From Bradyrhizobium arachidis (lineage in GTDB: Bacteria; Pseudomonadota; Alphaproteobacteria; Rhizobiales; Xanthobacteraceae), in assembly GCF_015291705.1 (NCBI RefSeq), contig NZ_CP030050.1:1612001-1676000 (forward strand): a stretch of DNA of 64,000 bases, given 5' to 3'. This document shows positions 6,703 through 16,300 of the stretch, piece by piece. The notes beneath the pieces were generated by a model. The model ran no database searches and had not been told where the DNA came from. It saw only the letters and a list, made by a program, of their open reading frames with translations. How positions within the stretch are numbered: the first letter of the stretch is position 1; each line of letters begins with the position of its first letter. The position numbers and the translations under genes are program-made.

Positions 6703-7212
6703 ATGCTGAGATCCATTCTTTCGGCCATCGGGGCCGCGCTGAAGGGCGCGTTTTTCTTCGTGTGGGAAGCGCTCCGTTTGCCGGGCCGGCTGTTCGCCGG
6801 GCTGCTAGGCGGCACCGCCGACGGGCCGCCGGCCGGCGACAGCCCTCTCGTCAGCGACCTCAAGTCCGAGCTCGCGGAGCGGAAGTCGCTCGCCGACACT
6901 CACGACAAGATCGCCAGGTCGGTGCTGGCGTGGGCGGCGGATTCGATCATCGACGACAGGCCGGCGCCGGTGCCGACATGGCTGCCGCGCGAGCTCAAGA
7001 ACTGGTTGCCCGGCCTGACGCGGGACGAGGTAGAGACGCTGGTTTCCTCGGATAATCAGGCGATTTCCGCGCATATCCGCGAGATATATGCGTTGAACGG
7101 CGTCCGTAAGGTGCAGCCGCTGCCGGCCGCCGAATGGCCTCCGGAGCCAGTCTCTGTCGAGCCGGCTCCGGAGTTCGTGCGCTACGCTACCGCGCCGCGG
7201 CCCGCCGCTTAG
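6703..7212 (+). CDS. Hypothetical membrane-associated protein
   Basis: The ATG at 6703 has a good ribosome-binding site, AGGAGGT at 6690-6696. The 169-residue product opens with a hydrophobic/amphipathic segment (residues 1-37, ILSAIGAALKGAFFFVWEAL and LFAGLLGG), then a soluble helical domain with LPRELKNWLPGLTRDEVETL, and a Pro-rich tail. A signal anchor or membrane-binding helix is likely. It starts the rightward arm of the divergent region at 6566-6593. No family recognised. Confidence 0.6.
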   Translation: MLRSILSAIGAALKGAFFFVWEALRLPGRLFAGLLGGTADGPPAGDSPLVSDLKSELAERKSLADTHDKIARSVLAWAADSIIDDRPAPVPTWLPRELKNWLPGLTRDEVETLVSSDNQAISAHIREIYALNGVRKVQPLPAAEWPPEPVSVEPAPEFVRYATAPRPAA

Positions 7213-7474
7213 TCACGCGGCGCATTGCCATCCGGAGCTTTGCGTTCTCGACGCGGAGCTCCTCGCGCTCTTCGTAGGCGTGGCGCCGCAGCTCTTCCGA
7301 GAGGTCGAGCGCGGTCTCGAGCTGCTCGCGATTCCAGCTCTCCCAGCGATGGGCGTTGAGCTGCGCCGCGGCTTGCAGCGCTCCCACAAACGCGCCGGCG
7401 ACCGTCAGCGATCCGGCCGCCGCGCCCGCCGAGAAGCCGCCGCTGTTGAAGTTGGTATGGCTGTCGCCGCTCAT
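7187..7474 (-). CDS. Small coiled-coil protein with Gly/Ala-rich N-terminus
   Basis: I start at the ATG at 7472-7474 (MSGDSHTNFNSGG), preceded on the coding strand by GGAAAG. The first 40 residues are Gly/Ala-rich with a short hydrophobic run (AGAAAGSLTVAGAFVGAL), and the rest is a charged coiled coil (YEEREELRVENAKLRMAMRR). Its 3' end overlaps the rightward gene antisense by 26 bases. It could be a small phage structural or lysis-related protein, but nothing specific is seen. Confidence 0.5.
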   Translation of the reverse strand: MSGDSHTNFNSGGFSAGAAAGSLTVAGAFVGALQAAAQLNAHRWESWNREQLETALDLSEELRRHAYEEREELRVENAKLRMAMRRVTKRRAAAR

Positions 7475-7619
7475 TCTCTTTCCTTTCATGCTCAAGGACT
7501 CTGGCCGGAACGCCTGTCGTCCGATGGCGTTGATCATAGCAGGCTAACATGGTAACATAATTAAAGAGGCAGATTGTATTTTAGCGATCTGTCCGTTTTT
7601 CGAATCCTGGAGAGGCACC

Positions 7620-7715
7620 ATGACTAACGAGACCGAGATCCCCGTCGACGCCGCCGAGAGGCTGGCCGCGTTCGCTGCCGGCCTCCCGACCCCCTCCATC
7701 GCGAGCTGGTTGTGA
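7620..7715 (+). CDS. 31-residue leader-like small protein
   Basis: An ATG at 7620 follows GGAGAGG at about 7609-7615 and encodes MTNETEIPVDAAERLAAFAAG and ten further residues. Its stop overlaps the GTG of the next small gene as GTGA (7712-7715), which supports both being translated. AT-rich sequence at 7550-7570 (TAACATGGTAACATAATTA) is the likely promoter zone. Confidence 0.5.
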   Translation: MTNETEIPVDAAERLAAFAAGLPTPSIASWL

Positions 7716-7873
7716 GGGCTGCCTCCGACGCCGACGACCCGCCGTACTGTGTCACGCGTGGCGTAGAGGGCGACGTGATCGTGCGCTGGAGCGAGCTGAC
7801 GGACGCCGAACAGGCAGCCGCCTGGGATTTCCACCTCAAGACGTTCGCCGACGACCATGGGTCGAAATCATGA
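7712..7873 (+). CDS. 53-residue hypothetical protein, GTG start
   Basis: The frame starts at GTG 7712-7714, overlapping the preceding stop, and ends at TGA 7871-7873, overlapping the next ATG as ATGA. The peptide contains PYCVTRGVEGDVIVRWSELT and then a helix with AEQAAAWDFHLKTF. Two-sided stop/start overlaps and coding-like codons support a real gene, though no family is recognised. Confidence 0.5.
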   Translation: MRAASDADDPPYCVTRGVEGDVIVRWSELTDAEQAAAWDFHLKTFADDHGSKS

Positions 7874-8057
7874 GGCCGCACGCGAACGAACAGGTCGCCC
7901 CGGGTCACGTCGTCATCAAGCAGCCGGGCGATGTCCTGGTCTGCCGGCTTGCCGACCTGCGCTATGAGCCCGGCGACGACAGCGAGACCGAGATGATCCG
8001 GTCGATCTGGGGGCGGCGAAGGAGATGTGGTTCGAGGACAAGGGGAGCATGCAATGA
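7870..8057 (+). CDS. Small hypothetical protein, probably frameshifted at a G run
   Basis: From the ATG at 7870 the frame reads MRPHANEQVAPGHVVIKQPGD and onward with good coding character to SIW at about 8008-8010, then runs out of frame into Arg-rich sequence ending at 8100. One extra base in the G run at 8009-8013 would restore WGAAKEMWFEDKGSMQ, with a stop at 8055-8057 that overlaps the next ATG as ATGA, exactly like the other junctions here. The shift is therefore likely recent or a base-calling error. Confidence 0.5.
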
Positions 8058-8641
8058 AGAGCGCAACATGGCTGATCGCCGACTGCCATTTCGGACATGA
8101 GGGCATCATCCGCATGTGTGGTCGACCCTTTGTCGACTCGGCTGGGCAGCCAGATGTGCGTTTGATGACTCAGACGATGGCCGATTCCTGGAGAAAAGTC
8201 GTCAAACCGAGCGACGAAATCATCGTCCTCGGTGATTTCGCTCACCGCATGCCCGTCGATCAGTTGCGCAAGCTGTTCGCGTCGCTGCCCGGCCGCAAAC
8301 ATCTAATTCGCGGCAATCACGATACCAAGGAGAGCGGCACCTTGGACCTCGCGTGGGAATCGGTGAGGGACATCGCATTCACGTCGATCGACGGGGCCCG
8401 CTGCGTCCTGGCGCACTATGCGCTCAGATCATGGCCCGGCAATCGCAAGGGTGCGCTGATGCTCTTCGGCCATCACCACGGCCGCCTCGCCGGCAACAGC
8501 CAATCGATGGATATCGGCGTCGACGTGATGGGCTGGGCGCCGGTGAGGCTCAACCAGATCAAGCAGCGCCTGGCGCAGTTGCCGCCGCTGGTCGATCTCG
8601 AGGGCGGCGACGACTTCGAGAACGATGGAGCGAAGCCGTGA
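8054..8641 (+). CDS. Calcineurin-like metallophosphoesterase
   Basis: The 195-residue protein (start ATG 8054-8056) shows the metallophosphoesterase motifs in order: IADCHFGH (about residue 8, D-x-H), VLGDFAH (about 57, GD), LIRGNHD (about 82, GNH[D/E]) and LFGHHHG (about 137, GHxH). This compact type is common in phages and may act on nucleotides or cyclic nucleotides; substrate is unknown. It is coupled to the preceding small gene by ATGA and to the following one by GTGA. Confidence 0.85.
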   Translation: MKSATWLIADCHFGHEGIIRMCGRPFVDSAGQPDVRLMTQTMADSWRKVVKPSDEIIVLGDFAHRMPVDQLRKLFASLPGRKHLIRGNHDTKESGTLDLAWESVRDIAFTSIDGARCVLAHYALRSWPGNRKGALMLFGHHHGRLAGNSQSMDIGVDVMGWAPVRLNQIKQRLAQLPPLVDLEGGDDFENDGAKP

Positions 8642-9021
8642 GCGTCGAGACGCCGACACAGACAACCCGCAGGGCCCCCGCGAGCGTCAGCGCGCTCTCG
8701 ATCTCGACGAGCGCCGGACCGCGCTGCAAGTCGGCGTCTGGGCGCGCGCGACCGTTAGCGGACCCCCAGCGCGCCTCGCTTCCGCCGCGCATGTCCATGG
8801 ACTCACTCGCGGGTCTGAACGTCGACGAGCTGGGGCACCTGTCGCGGGCGAGCGCGGAGGCGATTATCAGGCTCATCGCCGGCCGGAGCCGCATCGACGG
8901 TGTCCGCTCCGTGCAGCCGCTGCAGCACTCCGTGCTGGTTTTTCCGAAGGCACTTCCCCGGGCCGAGGACCTTCGCGAGCGCGCCGGAGGTGGCGGTGGA
9001 CCAAAGCGGAGGTTGGGTTGA
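8638..9021 (+). CDS. Hypothetical protein between two phosphoesterases, GTG start
   Basis: A GTG at 8638-8640 overlaps the upstream stop, and the frame stops at 9019-9021, overlapping the TTG of the second phosphoesterase. The first 50 residues are low-complexity Ser/Ala/Arg. From about residue 52 (MSMDSLAGLNVDELGHLSRA) it looks more like an ordered helical protein. An internal ATG at about 8791 is therefore a possible alternative start. No family recognised. Confidence 0.45.
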   Translation: MSVETPTQTTRRAPASVSALSISTSAGPRCKSASGRARPLADPQRASLPPRMSMDSLAGLNVDELGHLSRASAEAIIRLIAGRSRIDGVRSVQPLQHSVLVFPKALPRAEDLRERAGGGGGPKRRLG

Positions 9022-9902
9022 CGCTGCTCGCAGTCCAGTCAGACCTGCACATCGACCATGAGCGCAACGGCTATCCGAAGCCGCCGCCGGTCGAGGCCGA
9101 CGTGTTGGTCGTGATCGGCGACACCACGAACGCGATGACGCGCTCGCTGCACTGGATCGCGGAAACCCTCTGCGATCATGTGCGGCGCTGCGTCTACGTG
9201 CCAGGCAATCACTGCTTTTACCGCGGCCCGCGCGGCTCCGGCGAGGAGAACACATTCTACGAAGACCAAATGGAGCGCGGACGCGAGCTCGCGGCGAGCA
9301 TCGGCATCGATCTCCTGCAGAACGAGGTCCTCCATCTAGACGATATGGGCGTCCGCATCGTCGGCGGGACGCTTTGGTCCGATTTCAGCTTGATGCCGCC
9401 CGGCTGGTCGCGGAAGATGGCGATGTACTACTCGCAAAATGGGCGCCTGCGCGACGACCGCTGGTCGCTCAGGGACAAGCACAACGACTTCATCGAGATC
9501 CGCATGGGCGCCGGCAACAGCGACCATCGCTTCACGCCGTCGCAGTGGCTGAAGCTGCACGAAGAATCATTTGGCTTCTTCTCCTGCGTGCTTGAAACAC
9601 CATACGACGGCGAGACGGTCTGCGTATCGCACATGGGCCCGGCATCGTCGGTCGAGCCTGGGATGCACGCGTGGTTGTACGGCTCCAAGGATATCGAAGC
9701 CTTAATGAGGGGTCCGAACGCACCGAGCTTTTGGTTGCACGGCCACGTCCACAAGTCGCTTGACTACTCGATCGGCGGCACGCGCGTCATCTGCAATCCG
9801 CGTGGTTACGCTTTGGCGAACGGCATGCGCGAGAACCCCGATTTCGATCCGACGCTCGTCGTCGAGATCGAGCCGCGCCAGTCGTTGACGATGAAAATCT
9901 GA
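9018..9902 (+). CDS. Metallophosphoesterase (second copy, TTG start)
   Basis: The longer open frame from 8625 lies over the preceding gene in another frame. The conserved part starts at LLAVQSDLHIDH, so I choose the TTG at 9018-9020, which has GGAGG at 9009-9013 and overlaps the upstream stop (TTGA). The 294-residue product has SDLHIDHE (about residue 8), VIGDT (about 33), VPGNHCFY (about 64), CVSHMGP (about 208) and WLHGHVHKS (about 239), the full calcineurin-like metal-binding set. It is unlike the smaller copy at 8054 in length and sequence. Substrate unknown. Confidence 0.85.
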   Translation: MTLLAVQSDLHIDHERNGYPKPPPVEADVLVVIGDTTNAMTRSLHWIAETLCDHVRRCVYVPGNHCFYRGPRGSGEENTFYEDQMERGRELAASIGIDLLQNEVLHLDDMGVRIVGGTLWSDFSLMPPGWSRKMAMYYSQNGRLRDDRWSLRDKHNDFIEIRMGAGNSDHRFTPSQWLKLHEESFGFFSCVLETPYDGETVCVSHMGPASSVEPGMHAWLYGSKDIEALMRGPNAPSFWLHGHVHKSLDYSIGGTRVICNPRGYALANGMRENPDFDPTLVVEIEPRQSLTMKI

Positions 9903-10530
9903 GCATGCTGAATCAGGCGGAAGAGAAGGAGAGTTGCACTGATCGATGATTCCTTCGTCGAAATCGCCGGTGTGCTGGTCGTCGCCCCAGGACCTCGACC
10001 GACGTGAGGCCCAAGGCATGCGCCTCGCAGCGCGTCGTCAGCCACCCGCCGCCATGAGGGGCTCGCAGCTCGTCGCGCTGCGCGCTTTCGCTAGGGCGAT
10101 GGCTTCCTCGACCTGAAGCTCGGCCTCCGGCGAGAGCGCGCCGTCCCTGGGACTACTTTTCCTTAATCTGACTGACTTGAAGGCGCCGCCGTCGGCCTCG
10201 ACCGCGCGTGGAGTCCGGAGGCACATCCGGGTCGAGCAGGTCGCGCAAGTCTTCGTCGCGGTCGGGACGCCTTGGGCTGCCTCTGGCATCTCGGCCGGGT
10301 GGACGAGACGCGGTGAGCCTCGATGAAATCCGACCTATTTCATATAGGACTATGAGCAAACCTTCCGCCGCGGCGAAATTGCTGCTATTTCAGTGGGATG
10401 TTCCGTCTTGGGATCGATAAAAAACCGTCGATTGGGGGGGGGGAAAAGACTGGTCGCCGGTCGCACAGGCTTGCCGCGCCCAACAACCGATGGGATGGTT
10501 TGTGGGCGCGCACAACGCACGGGCAGGGTG
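9903..10530. other. No supported gene; degraded sequence
   Basis: Only short overlapping frames with Arg/Pro-rich products are present on both strands. A leftward frame near 10153-10330 (PRRPDRDEDLRDLLDPDVPP) looks like a fragment of a lost gene. A run of ten G lies at 10434-10443. Confidence 0.5.
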
Positions 10531-10648
10531 ATGGCGGAGAAAAAGGCGGCCGGAAAGCCGGGGCGAAAGGCTCCGGACGGCACCAAAAAGCAATTTCTGG
10601 CGTCCATGGATCCCGACGTGATCAGAGCCATGAAATTGGCGGCCGCCG
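10531..10648 (+). pseudogene. 5' fragment of a ribbon-helix-helix-type small protein gene
   Basis: From the ATG at 10531 the frame encodes a Lys/Gly-rich tail and then KKQFLASMDPDVIRAMKLAA, the strand and first helix of a ribbon-helix-helix (CopG/antitoxin-like) protein. The similarity stops abruptly at about 10648, where the sequence becomes the antisense of the GFA-family gene. The frame stays open to 10923, but that part is not its natural C-terminus. Confidence 0.55.
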
Positions 10649-10844
10649 GCAGATCGAAGCGCACAACCGACGCTTCTCCCCGAAGCCATCGAAGCGCCGA
10701 GGCTTTCACAATCACCTCGCAAGAATGTGCGGTCCCGGTTGCTTTCCGGCAACGGGAGCAATGGCAGTTCACGAAGCAATCGAATGGTCCGTCGACCTCA
10801 AACGCGACCTCGCCACATAAGCAACTCCCGCGAAATGTTGCCAT
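10649..10844 (-). pseudogene. 5' fragment of a GFA-family (glutathione-dependent formaldehyde-activating) gene
   Basis: Reading left from the ATG at 10842-10844, the product starts MATFRGSCLCGEVAFEVDG and continues through CHCSRCRKATGTAHS and RWLRGEASVVRFDLP. Two CxC/CxxC zinc-binding pairs are as in GFA-domain proteins. After about 65 residues the similarity ends at the junction near 10648; the second half of the domain (the later CxxC and GSLD-type strand) is missing. The frame runs on to 10350 as non-homologous sequence. Confidence 0.65.
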
Positions 10845-10912
10845 TCTCGTCTCCTCGCCTGAGATGGATCTCATGAAGCAACCGAACTCAAACGCAAACT
10901 GGGGGTCGCGAA

Positions 10913-11821
10913 TCACAGTTTGATGCGCAGCTCCTGCAATGCTGTCTTCCGGCGTGATTGCGTCGTTGCGATCCAGATGCCGATGAACACCGTCACGATC
11001 CCGGCCCCCAGATTCCAGCGCAGCGGCTCGCCCAGCAATGTTGCGCCGACCAGCGAGGCCGCGACCGGATTGACGGTGACGGAGATCGCGACACGGGTCG
11101 GCGTGGTTCGCTCCAGCGCGAAGGCCCACAGGTAGAAGGTCAGCGCGCTACCGAAGGCACCGAGATAGAGCGCGCCGAGCCATTGCGGCGGGCCGAAGGC
11201 TTCGACCGGCGCAAAGCTGCCGCGGAGCATGGAGAGGATAACGAGGACGGCAGCACCGGCCGCCATCGCCAGCGTCGTGAAGGGAATGGGGCCGGAGCGG
11301 CGGATGAAGGGTTTGGACCAGATGCTGTAGAGCGCCATGCAAAGCGCGGCGCCGACCATCAGAAGGTCGCCGCGCCAGGCGCCGTCGGGCGCCGTGGCCA
11401 GGCCGCTCAGCAGGGCCATGGAGACCCCCGATATTGCGACCAGGACTCCGGCGGTCTTTCGCGCGGTCAACGGCTCGCTGCCGAGCGCCGCGCCGACCAC
11501 CATGGTCAGCAAGGGCAGGGTCGACAGTGCCAGTGCGCCGCGCGCCGCGGTTGTGAAGATCAGCGAGGCGTTGAAGAGGATCGGAAACGCGGCATAGAAG
11601 AGCAGGCCCAAGCCGGCGACCGCCGGCCAATCCTGCCGCGGCGGCCAGCGATGTCCCTGCACCAGCGCCACCGGCAACAGCAGCAGGAAGCCCACTCCGA
11701 ACCGGAACGAGCCGATCGCCAGCGGGTCGATGGCGTTGACCAGAAACCGCGTCGCGCCGATCGACGTGCCGCCCAGCGCGCTCGAGACCACCGCAGCCAA
11801 CACGCCCCAAACCTCGGTCAT
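10913..11821 (-). CDS. EamA/DMT-family transporter
   Basis: The 302-residue protein has about ten hydrophobic segments arranged as two repeats of five, as in EamA (drug/metabolite) exporters. The second repeat has LGEPLRWNLGAGIVTVFIGI near the C-terminus, typical of the family. I start at MTEVWGVLAAV (ATG at 11819-11821). It sits in the inner membrane; the substrate is unknown. It is divergent from the LysR gene at 11911, and such pairs usually mean the regulator controls the exporter. Confidence 0.88.
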   Translation of the reverse strand: MTEVWGVLAAVVSSALGGTSIGATRFLVNAIDPLAIGSFRFGVGFLLLLPVALVQGHRWPPRQDWPAVAGLGLLFYAAFPILFNASLIFTTAARGALALSTLPLLTMVVGAALGSEPLTARKTAGVLVAISGVSMALLSGLATAPDGAWRGDLLMVGAALCMALYSIWSKPFIRRSGPIPFTTLAMAAGAAVLVILSMLRGSFAPVEAFGPPQWLGALYLGAFGSALTFYLWAFALERTTPTRVAISVTVNPVAASLVGATLLGEPLRWNLGAGIVTVFIGIWIATTQSRRKTALQELRIKL

Positions 11822-11910
11822 CGCCAATCCTCCGCCTCCAGTGTTGCGCACCCTAGGGAAGACGCGATAATCAAGGAATGGAATTTAGTTGATACATCTA
11901 ATCGCGGATC
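11822..11910. promoter_or_regulatory. Divergent EamA/LysR promoter with LysR-type box
   Basis: TTAG at 11885-11888 and CTAA at 11898-11901 form a dyad inside TTTAGTTGATACATCTAATC. This fits the T-N11-A pattern that LysR-type regulators recognise. It lies 10 bases before the LysR ATG, so it could serve for self-repression and for activation of the leftward exporter. Confidence 0.5.
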
Positions 11911-12792
11911 GTGATGATGGCGCCGACCTTGGATCCGGATCTCCTGCAGGCCTTTCTCGCGGTGGCGGACCAACGCTCGTTCACCCGGGCGGCCATGAGG
12001 CTGAACCGGACGCAGTCGGCCGTGAGCATGCAGGTAAAGCGGCTGGAGGAGCAGCTCCACGCGGAGCTGTTTCACCGCACCAAGGCCAATGTGAATTTAA
12101 GCGCTGCCGGAGAGCGGTTGCTCGGCTACGCGCGGCGCATCCTGAGCCTTAACGAGGAGGCGGTCGGTCGGGTCCGCGAGCAAAGGGTGGAGGGACGCGT
12201 TCGGCTCGGCGTGATGGACGATTACGGAACGCTATTTCTGCCGCCGCTGCTTGCGAGCTTCATCGCCAATTATCCGCTGATCGATATCGAGATGGAGACG
12301 GGGCTGACGTCCACCATGACCGACCGTCTCGGGAAGACCTACAACATCGTCATCGCCATGCATCCGGAAGGACATTCCGAGGGCGAACTGCTGAGACGCG
12401 AGCAGGCCGTGTGGGCGGCGAGCGCCGAGCATCGCGTGGAGGAATCGGACCCGCTTCCGGTGGCGCTCTATCCGCAAGGCTGTCTGTTCCGCAGCTGGGC
12501 GATGCAGGCGCTGGACAAGGCGAATCGCCCGTGGCGGCTCGCCTTCGTCAGTCACAGCCTCTCGGCGGTCGAAGCCATCGCGGCGCAGGGCCTTGCGGTG
12601 ACGGTGGTCAAATCGGGGACGTTTCCATCAAAACTTCGGCGCCTGTCGGAGCGCGACGGTCTGCCACCGCTGCCACGCGCGGAAGTCCGGCTGCATCGGG
12701 CGCCAAGACTGTCTCGCGCGGCAACGCTGCTTGCCGATTATCTGGTGGCGTCGTTGGCCGAGCCGGTGCGAAGCAAGGTCGCGCGCCGCTGA
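11911..12792 (+). CDS. LysR-family transcriptional regulator
   Basis: The 293-residue protein has an N-terminal winged helix (LLQAFLAVADQRSFTRAAMR, then NRTQSAVSMQVKRLEEQL and LFHRTKANVNLSAAGERLL, residues 9-68) that matches the LysR HTH signature, followed by a substrate-binding effector domain from about residue 90. The effector-domain ligand is unknown. Three start codons in a row (GTG 11908, ATG 11911, ATG 11914) are possible. It is divergent from the exporter at 10913-11821. Confidence 0.9.
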   Translation: MMMAPTLDPDLLQAFLAVADQRSFTRAAMRLNRTQSAVSMQVKRLEEQLHAELFHRTKANVNLSAAGERLLGYARRILSLNEEAVGRVREQRVEGRVRLGVMDDYGTLFLPPLLASFIANYPLIDIEMETGLTSTMTDRLGKTYNIVIAMHPEGHSEGELLRREQAVWAASAEHRVEESDPLPVALYPQGCLFRSWAMQALDKANRPWRLAFVSHSLSAVEAIAAQGLAVTVVKSGTFPSKLRRLSERDGLPPLPRAEVRLHRAPRLSRAATLLADYLVASLAEPVRSKVARR

Positions 12793-13321
12793 AATTTGGG
12801 ACTCTTCGCCGCATGACCATCGTCATTTCAGCGCCGTTGCCCATCCGCTGCTGTCGGAGCTTCCAAGTCAGTGGCTACCAAAGTTGTAGCATGCGCGTAG
12901 CTCTGTTGGAGAGAGCCTGCCCGGAGTGGTTCCCCGTTGATTTGCCAGCGCGGCAAATTCTGAGCGATAAGACGCGATGTCTGCTCATAGCCCATCGCGT
13001 CGATCCCGGGATTGATCGAAATGGCTGCAATCGAAGGGTAACCGGACAACCTGCGAAATCGGGAAGACAGCCGCCCATTAGGCGTAGCGCAAGATCGCAG
13101 TTCGTCGCAAGTTATTCGGCCGGATCGCTTGGGCGGTGGCTCCATCATAGTGCCATGGCGAACGAATAGTGCCCATCTTCATCGGCCGTGGCGCGCCATT
13201 CTGAATAAAGCTGCGAATTTATATTGTAATCTAGTTCGCGCCTTGCCCGCCAAACACATGGCTTCGATTTCGTGGCCCGGTGATAATCAGGTCGCGCACC
13301 GCGACCATCCTGCAGGACCCC
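12793..13321. other. Gap without supported gene
   Basis: About 530 bases between the convergent LysR gene and the giant gene. A leftward frame (12828-13148, 106 codons) is open but shows no recognisable domain or ribosome-binding site. No clear terminator was seen. Confidence 0.5.
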
Positions 13322-16300
13322 TCAGATCAAATGCCAGTCATGCACAGAGATCGCTGGCGTGTGAGCGGCGTCGGTTACCCGTTGTGCGACGGTTTCGTCG
13401 CCGAGGCTCGCGAGCAGGCTGTCCTTTCCGACCCGCCAGGCGTCTGCAAACTGTCCTTCGATCTGGTGCGTGTTCGGATTGACCAGCCACGTGCCGTTGC
13501 GAAGATCGAAATCGTTCTTGGCGTTGCCATCGAAATTGCCGAGCAATCCCTCGAAGCTGTGAGCTCCACGGCCAGCTCCCGCATGAACGGAAAGGTCCAG
13601 ATAGCGGCCGTGATCGGTCATCTGAACGAAATCGAGCGATGTTTCGATCTGGTGGGTGTTCGCGCTCGCCCGGCCGATGACCACACCGTCCCCGAGGTCG
13701 AGGCGATCGCCGACCGCGAACGCGACGGCATGGCCGTCGATCAGCATGATGCTCGGCTTGGCCTCGTCGAACAGGATGAAGTGGTCGCCGGCCTCGACCG
13801 CGATGGCCGTCAGATAGCTGACCCCGATATGTCCGAGATTTTCTGCACGCCCCTCGATCTCGAATTCCGGGCCGGACGTTGCATGGGCAATGATGTAATC
13901 GCCGGTCGACTGCAGGTCGAACTTAAACCCGTCGAACGAGGTGTAATGGACGTCGCCCCAACCGCCGCCCGTGGAGCCAGGTTTGACGGTGACATCCACC
14001 GTCCCTGTTGCGAGGCCGCCATGGCCATCGGACACCGTGTAGTCGAACGCCGCGGAACCGCTATAGCCGGCAACCGGCGTAAAGGTGACGGTTTGGTGGG
14101 TGGCGTCGAACACCACGTTGCCGTGGGTCGCATGGCCGACGCTCAGCAAATTCAGCGTGTCGCCGTCGGGATCGTTGTCGTTGGCGAGGAGTGTGGCTGC
14201 CGAGATCACCAGCGGCGTATGTTCCTGCGCGGTGACGTGATCGCTGCCTGCGATGGGCAACCGATCCGCAAGGTCGGCCGTGGCGACAAGCTTACCGTCA
14301 TCGCCGTCAAATCGAATGAACTGGATGTTGCTGAGCCTATCGACGCCGTCGCGCCCGACGACGTGATCGGTGATGGTGAAATGCCCGGCATCGACGATGT
14401 TGCTCAGCGCGTAATCGGAAAGCTTGCCGCTGAGCTCAAGCGTGTTGGTGCCGCCGCCGCCATCGATCGTGTGCGTCAGATCATGAATGCCATCGCCGGT
14501 CTGAATGGCGATATGATCGTCCACGATAGAGCCGATCAGCGTGGCTGCGTTGCCGGTGCCGGTCAGCGAGACAGCCTGGCCCGCGTTCCAGCCGGTGAAA
14601 TGCGCACCGGAGAGGTCGATATTGGCGCCCGAGACCAGGAGACCGGATCCAGCTGCACCCGTGAAGGTTCCGGTGAAATGGCTCACCTCGTCGTCGAGCG
14701 ACAGGACCTTCGCACCAAGGGTCACGCCGCCGGACCCGGCGAGGTCGACGATGTGGCTAACCGTCGCCGAGAGTCCGGAAATGTCGAGCGTGCCGCCATC
14801 CGTGACCGGAGAGGCGTTCGTGAGTGAGCCAAGCCCTGTCAGGGCAAAGGTCGCTGCGCCGCCGATGGTGATCGATCCATTGATGCTGCCGGTGTTCGTG
14901 AACGTTCCCGCGGTGTCGATGATGGCGCCGTTCCAGGTGCCGGCGTTCTCGATCGTGCCGCCATCATTGTGCGCGGTGCCGTTCCAGATGCCCTGGTTGA
15001 TGATGTCGCCACCCACGCCATTGGCCCCGGCGGCGACGTCGCCGGTCCAGATGCCTGTCGCGGTGTTGGTGATGGTGCCGGCATTGAGCGCGACCGTATC
15101 GCTGGTCGCGCCGCTATTGCTAAAGGACGCTCCGGCGAGGTTTTGCAGGTCGTCGGAGAATGTGGCGCCTGGCGCGACCTCGATCGTGCCGCTGTTGGAA
15201 ACGGTGCCACTGGCGCCGCCGTCCTGGATGACAAGGGTGCCGTCGATGTGGAGGGTGGCGCCGGCGCCGATGGTGAGCGAATGCGTTTGCAGCGTTTGTC
15301 CGGCCGCAACCGTGAGCGTCCCGCCGGCAGGTATCACCAGCTCGGTCGGCGCCGTGATCGTGACGGCAATTCGCTCGAGTGATTTGCCTCCAAGCCCATC
15401 GTCAGCAAGGACGAAGATGGTGTCGGTGCCGGCCGAGCCGGGGCGATACTGGAGCGAAGCAAGCGTGGCGTTGACGTCGGCGAGGTGGCCGCTGATCGTC
15501 AAACCGCTGCCCATGCCACCGACGAAAACTCCGTCAATGGTCTCTTGGAAGAAGGCAGATCCGACGATTGTCAGCGGGCTCGAGGGCGTCGCAGTCAGGT
15601 CCAAACCGTGCGACGATTCGACCCATACCGTGACCACATCAGAGTCCGGATCCGTCACGGTAATGCCGGCCAGCGGTGCCGCGGTTCCCGTCGTCTCCGT
15701 CAGCGTCGAGCTGGTGAGATGCACGCTAGGCGCTTGATCCAGGTTGGGGTTGACCGTGACAGCGATGTGCTGCGGCGCCGAGAGGTTGCCGGCATCGTCG
15801 ACGGCGACGGCCGTAATGGTATCGGTACCGATCTTGCTGGTGTCGTATTCGAGCAAGGCGAGTGCGGTGTTGACCTCCTCAATGGTGCCGAAGAGCTCGA
15901 GAGCCTCGCCGGCGACGAGCCCGCTGGCGGCCAGGATTGAATCGTCGGGGCCGATCGTGACGACCGCGGGGTGTCCCGCCTCCGAGCCATAGTCTATCAG
16001 GCGATTGACGCCATCCGACGATTGCAGGATCACATCGACCCGGGTTGAGTCCGGATCGGTCACCGAAAAAGTGCCGCCGAGATTCCCCGGGAGCCCCATC
16101 GTTGCCGTCACGCTCGTGCTGGTCAGGTGCACCACCGGCGGCTCGCCAGTGAACTGCACGGTGTTGTCGGTGCTGGTCGAGGCGAGGTTGACAATGTTGG
16201 CGGCGTCATGGGCGACGCCGGCCGCGATCGAGGCGACGACGGTGCCGTGCTGCGTCATGCCGAATACGCCGACGGTATAGGTCGTGCCCGAACCGGCGAC

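Noticed and set aside
8625..9017. N-terminal extension of the second phosphoesterase frame
   Set aside because: It is Arg/Ala-rich and overlaps another gene; the conserved domain begins right after the TTG at 9018 with GGAGG upstream.
13280..14827. Long rightward frames of hundreds of codons (also at 14541-15737 and 17888-20500)
   Set aside because: They are antisense shadows of the giant repeat gene, caused by its GC-rich codon bias; they contain no recognisable domains.
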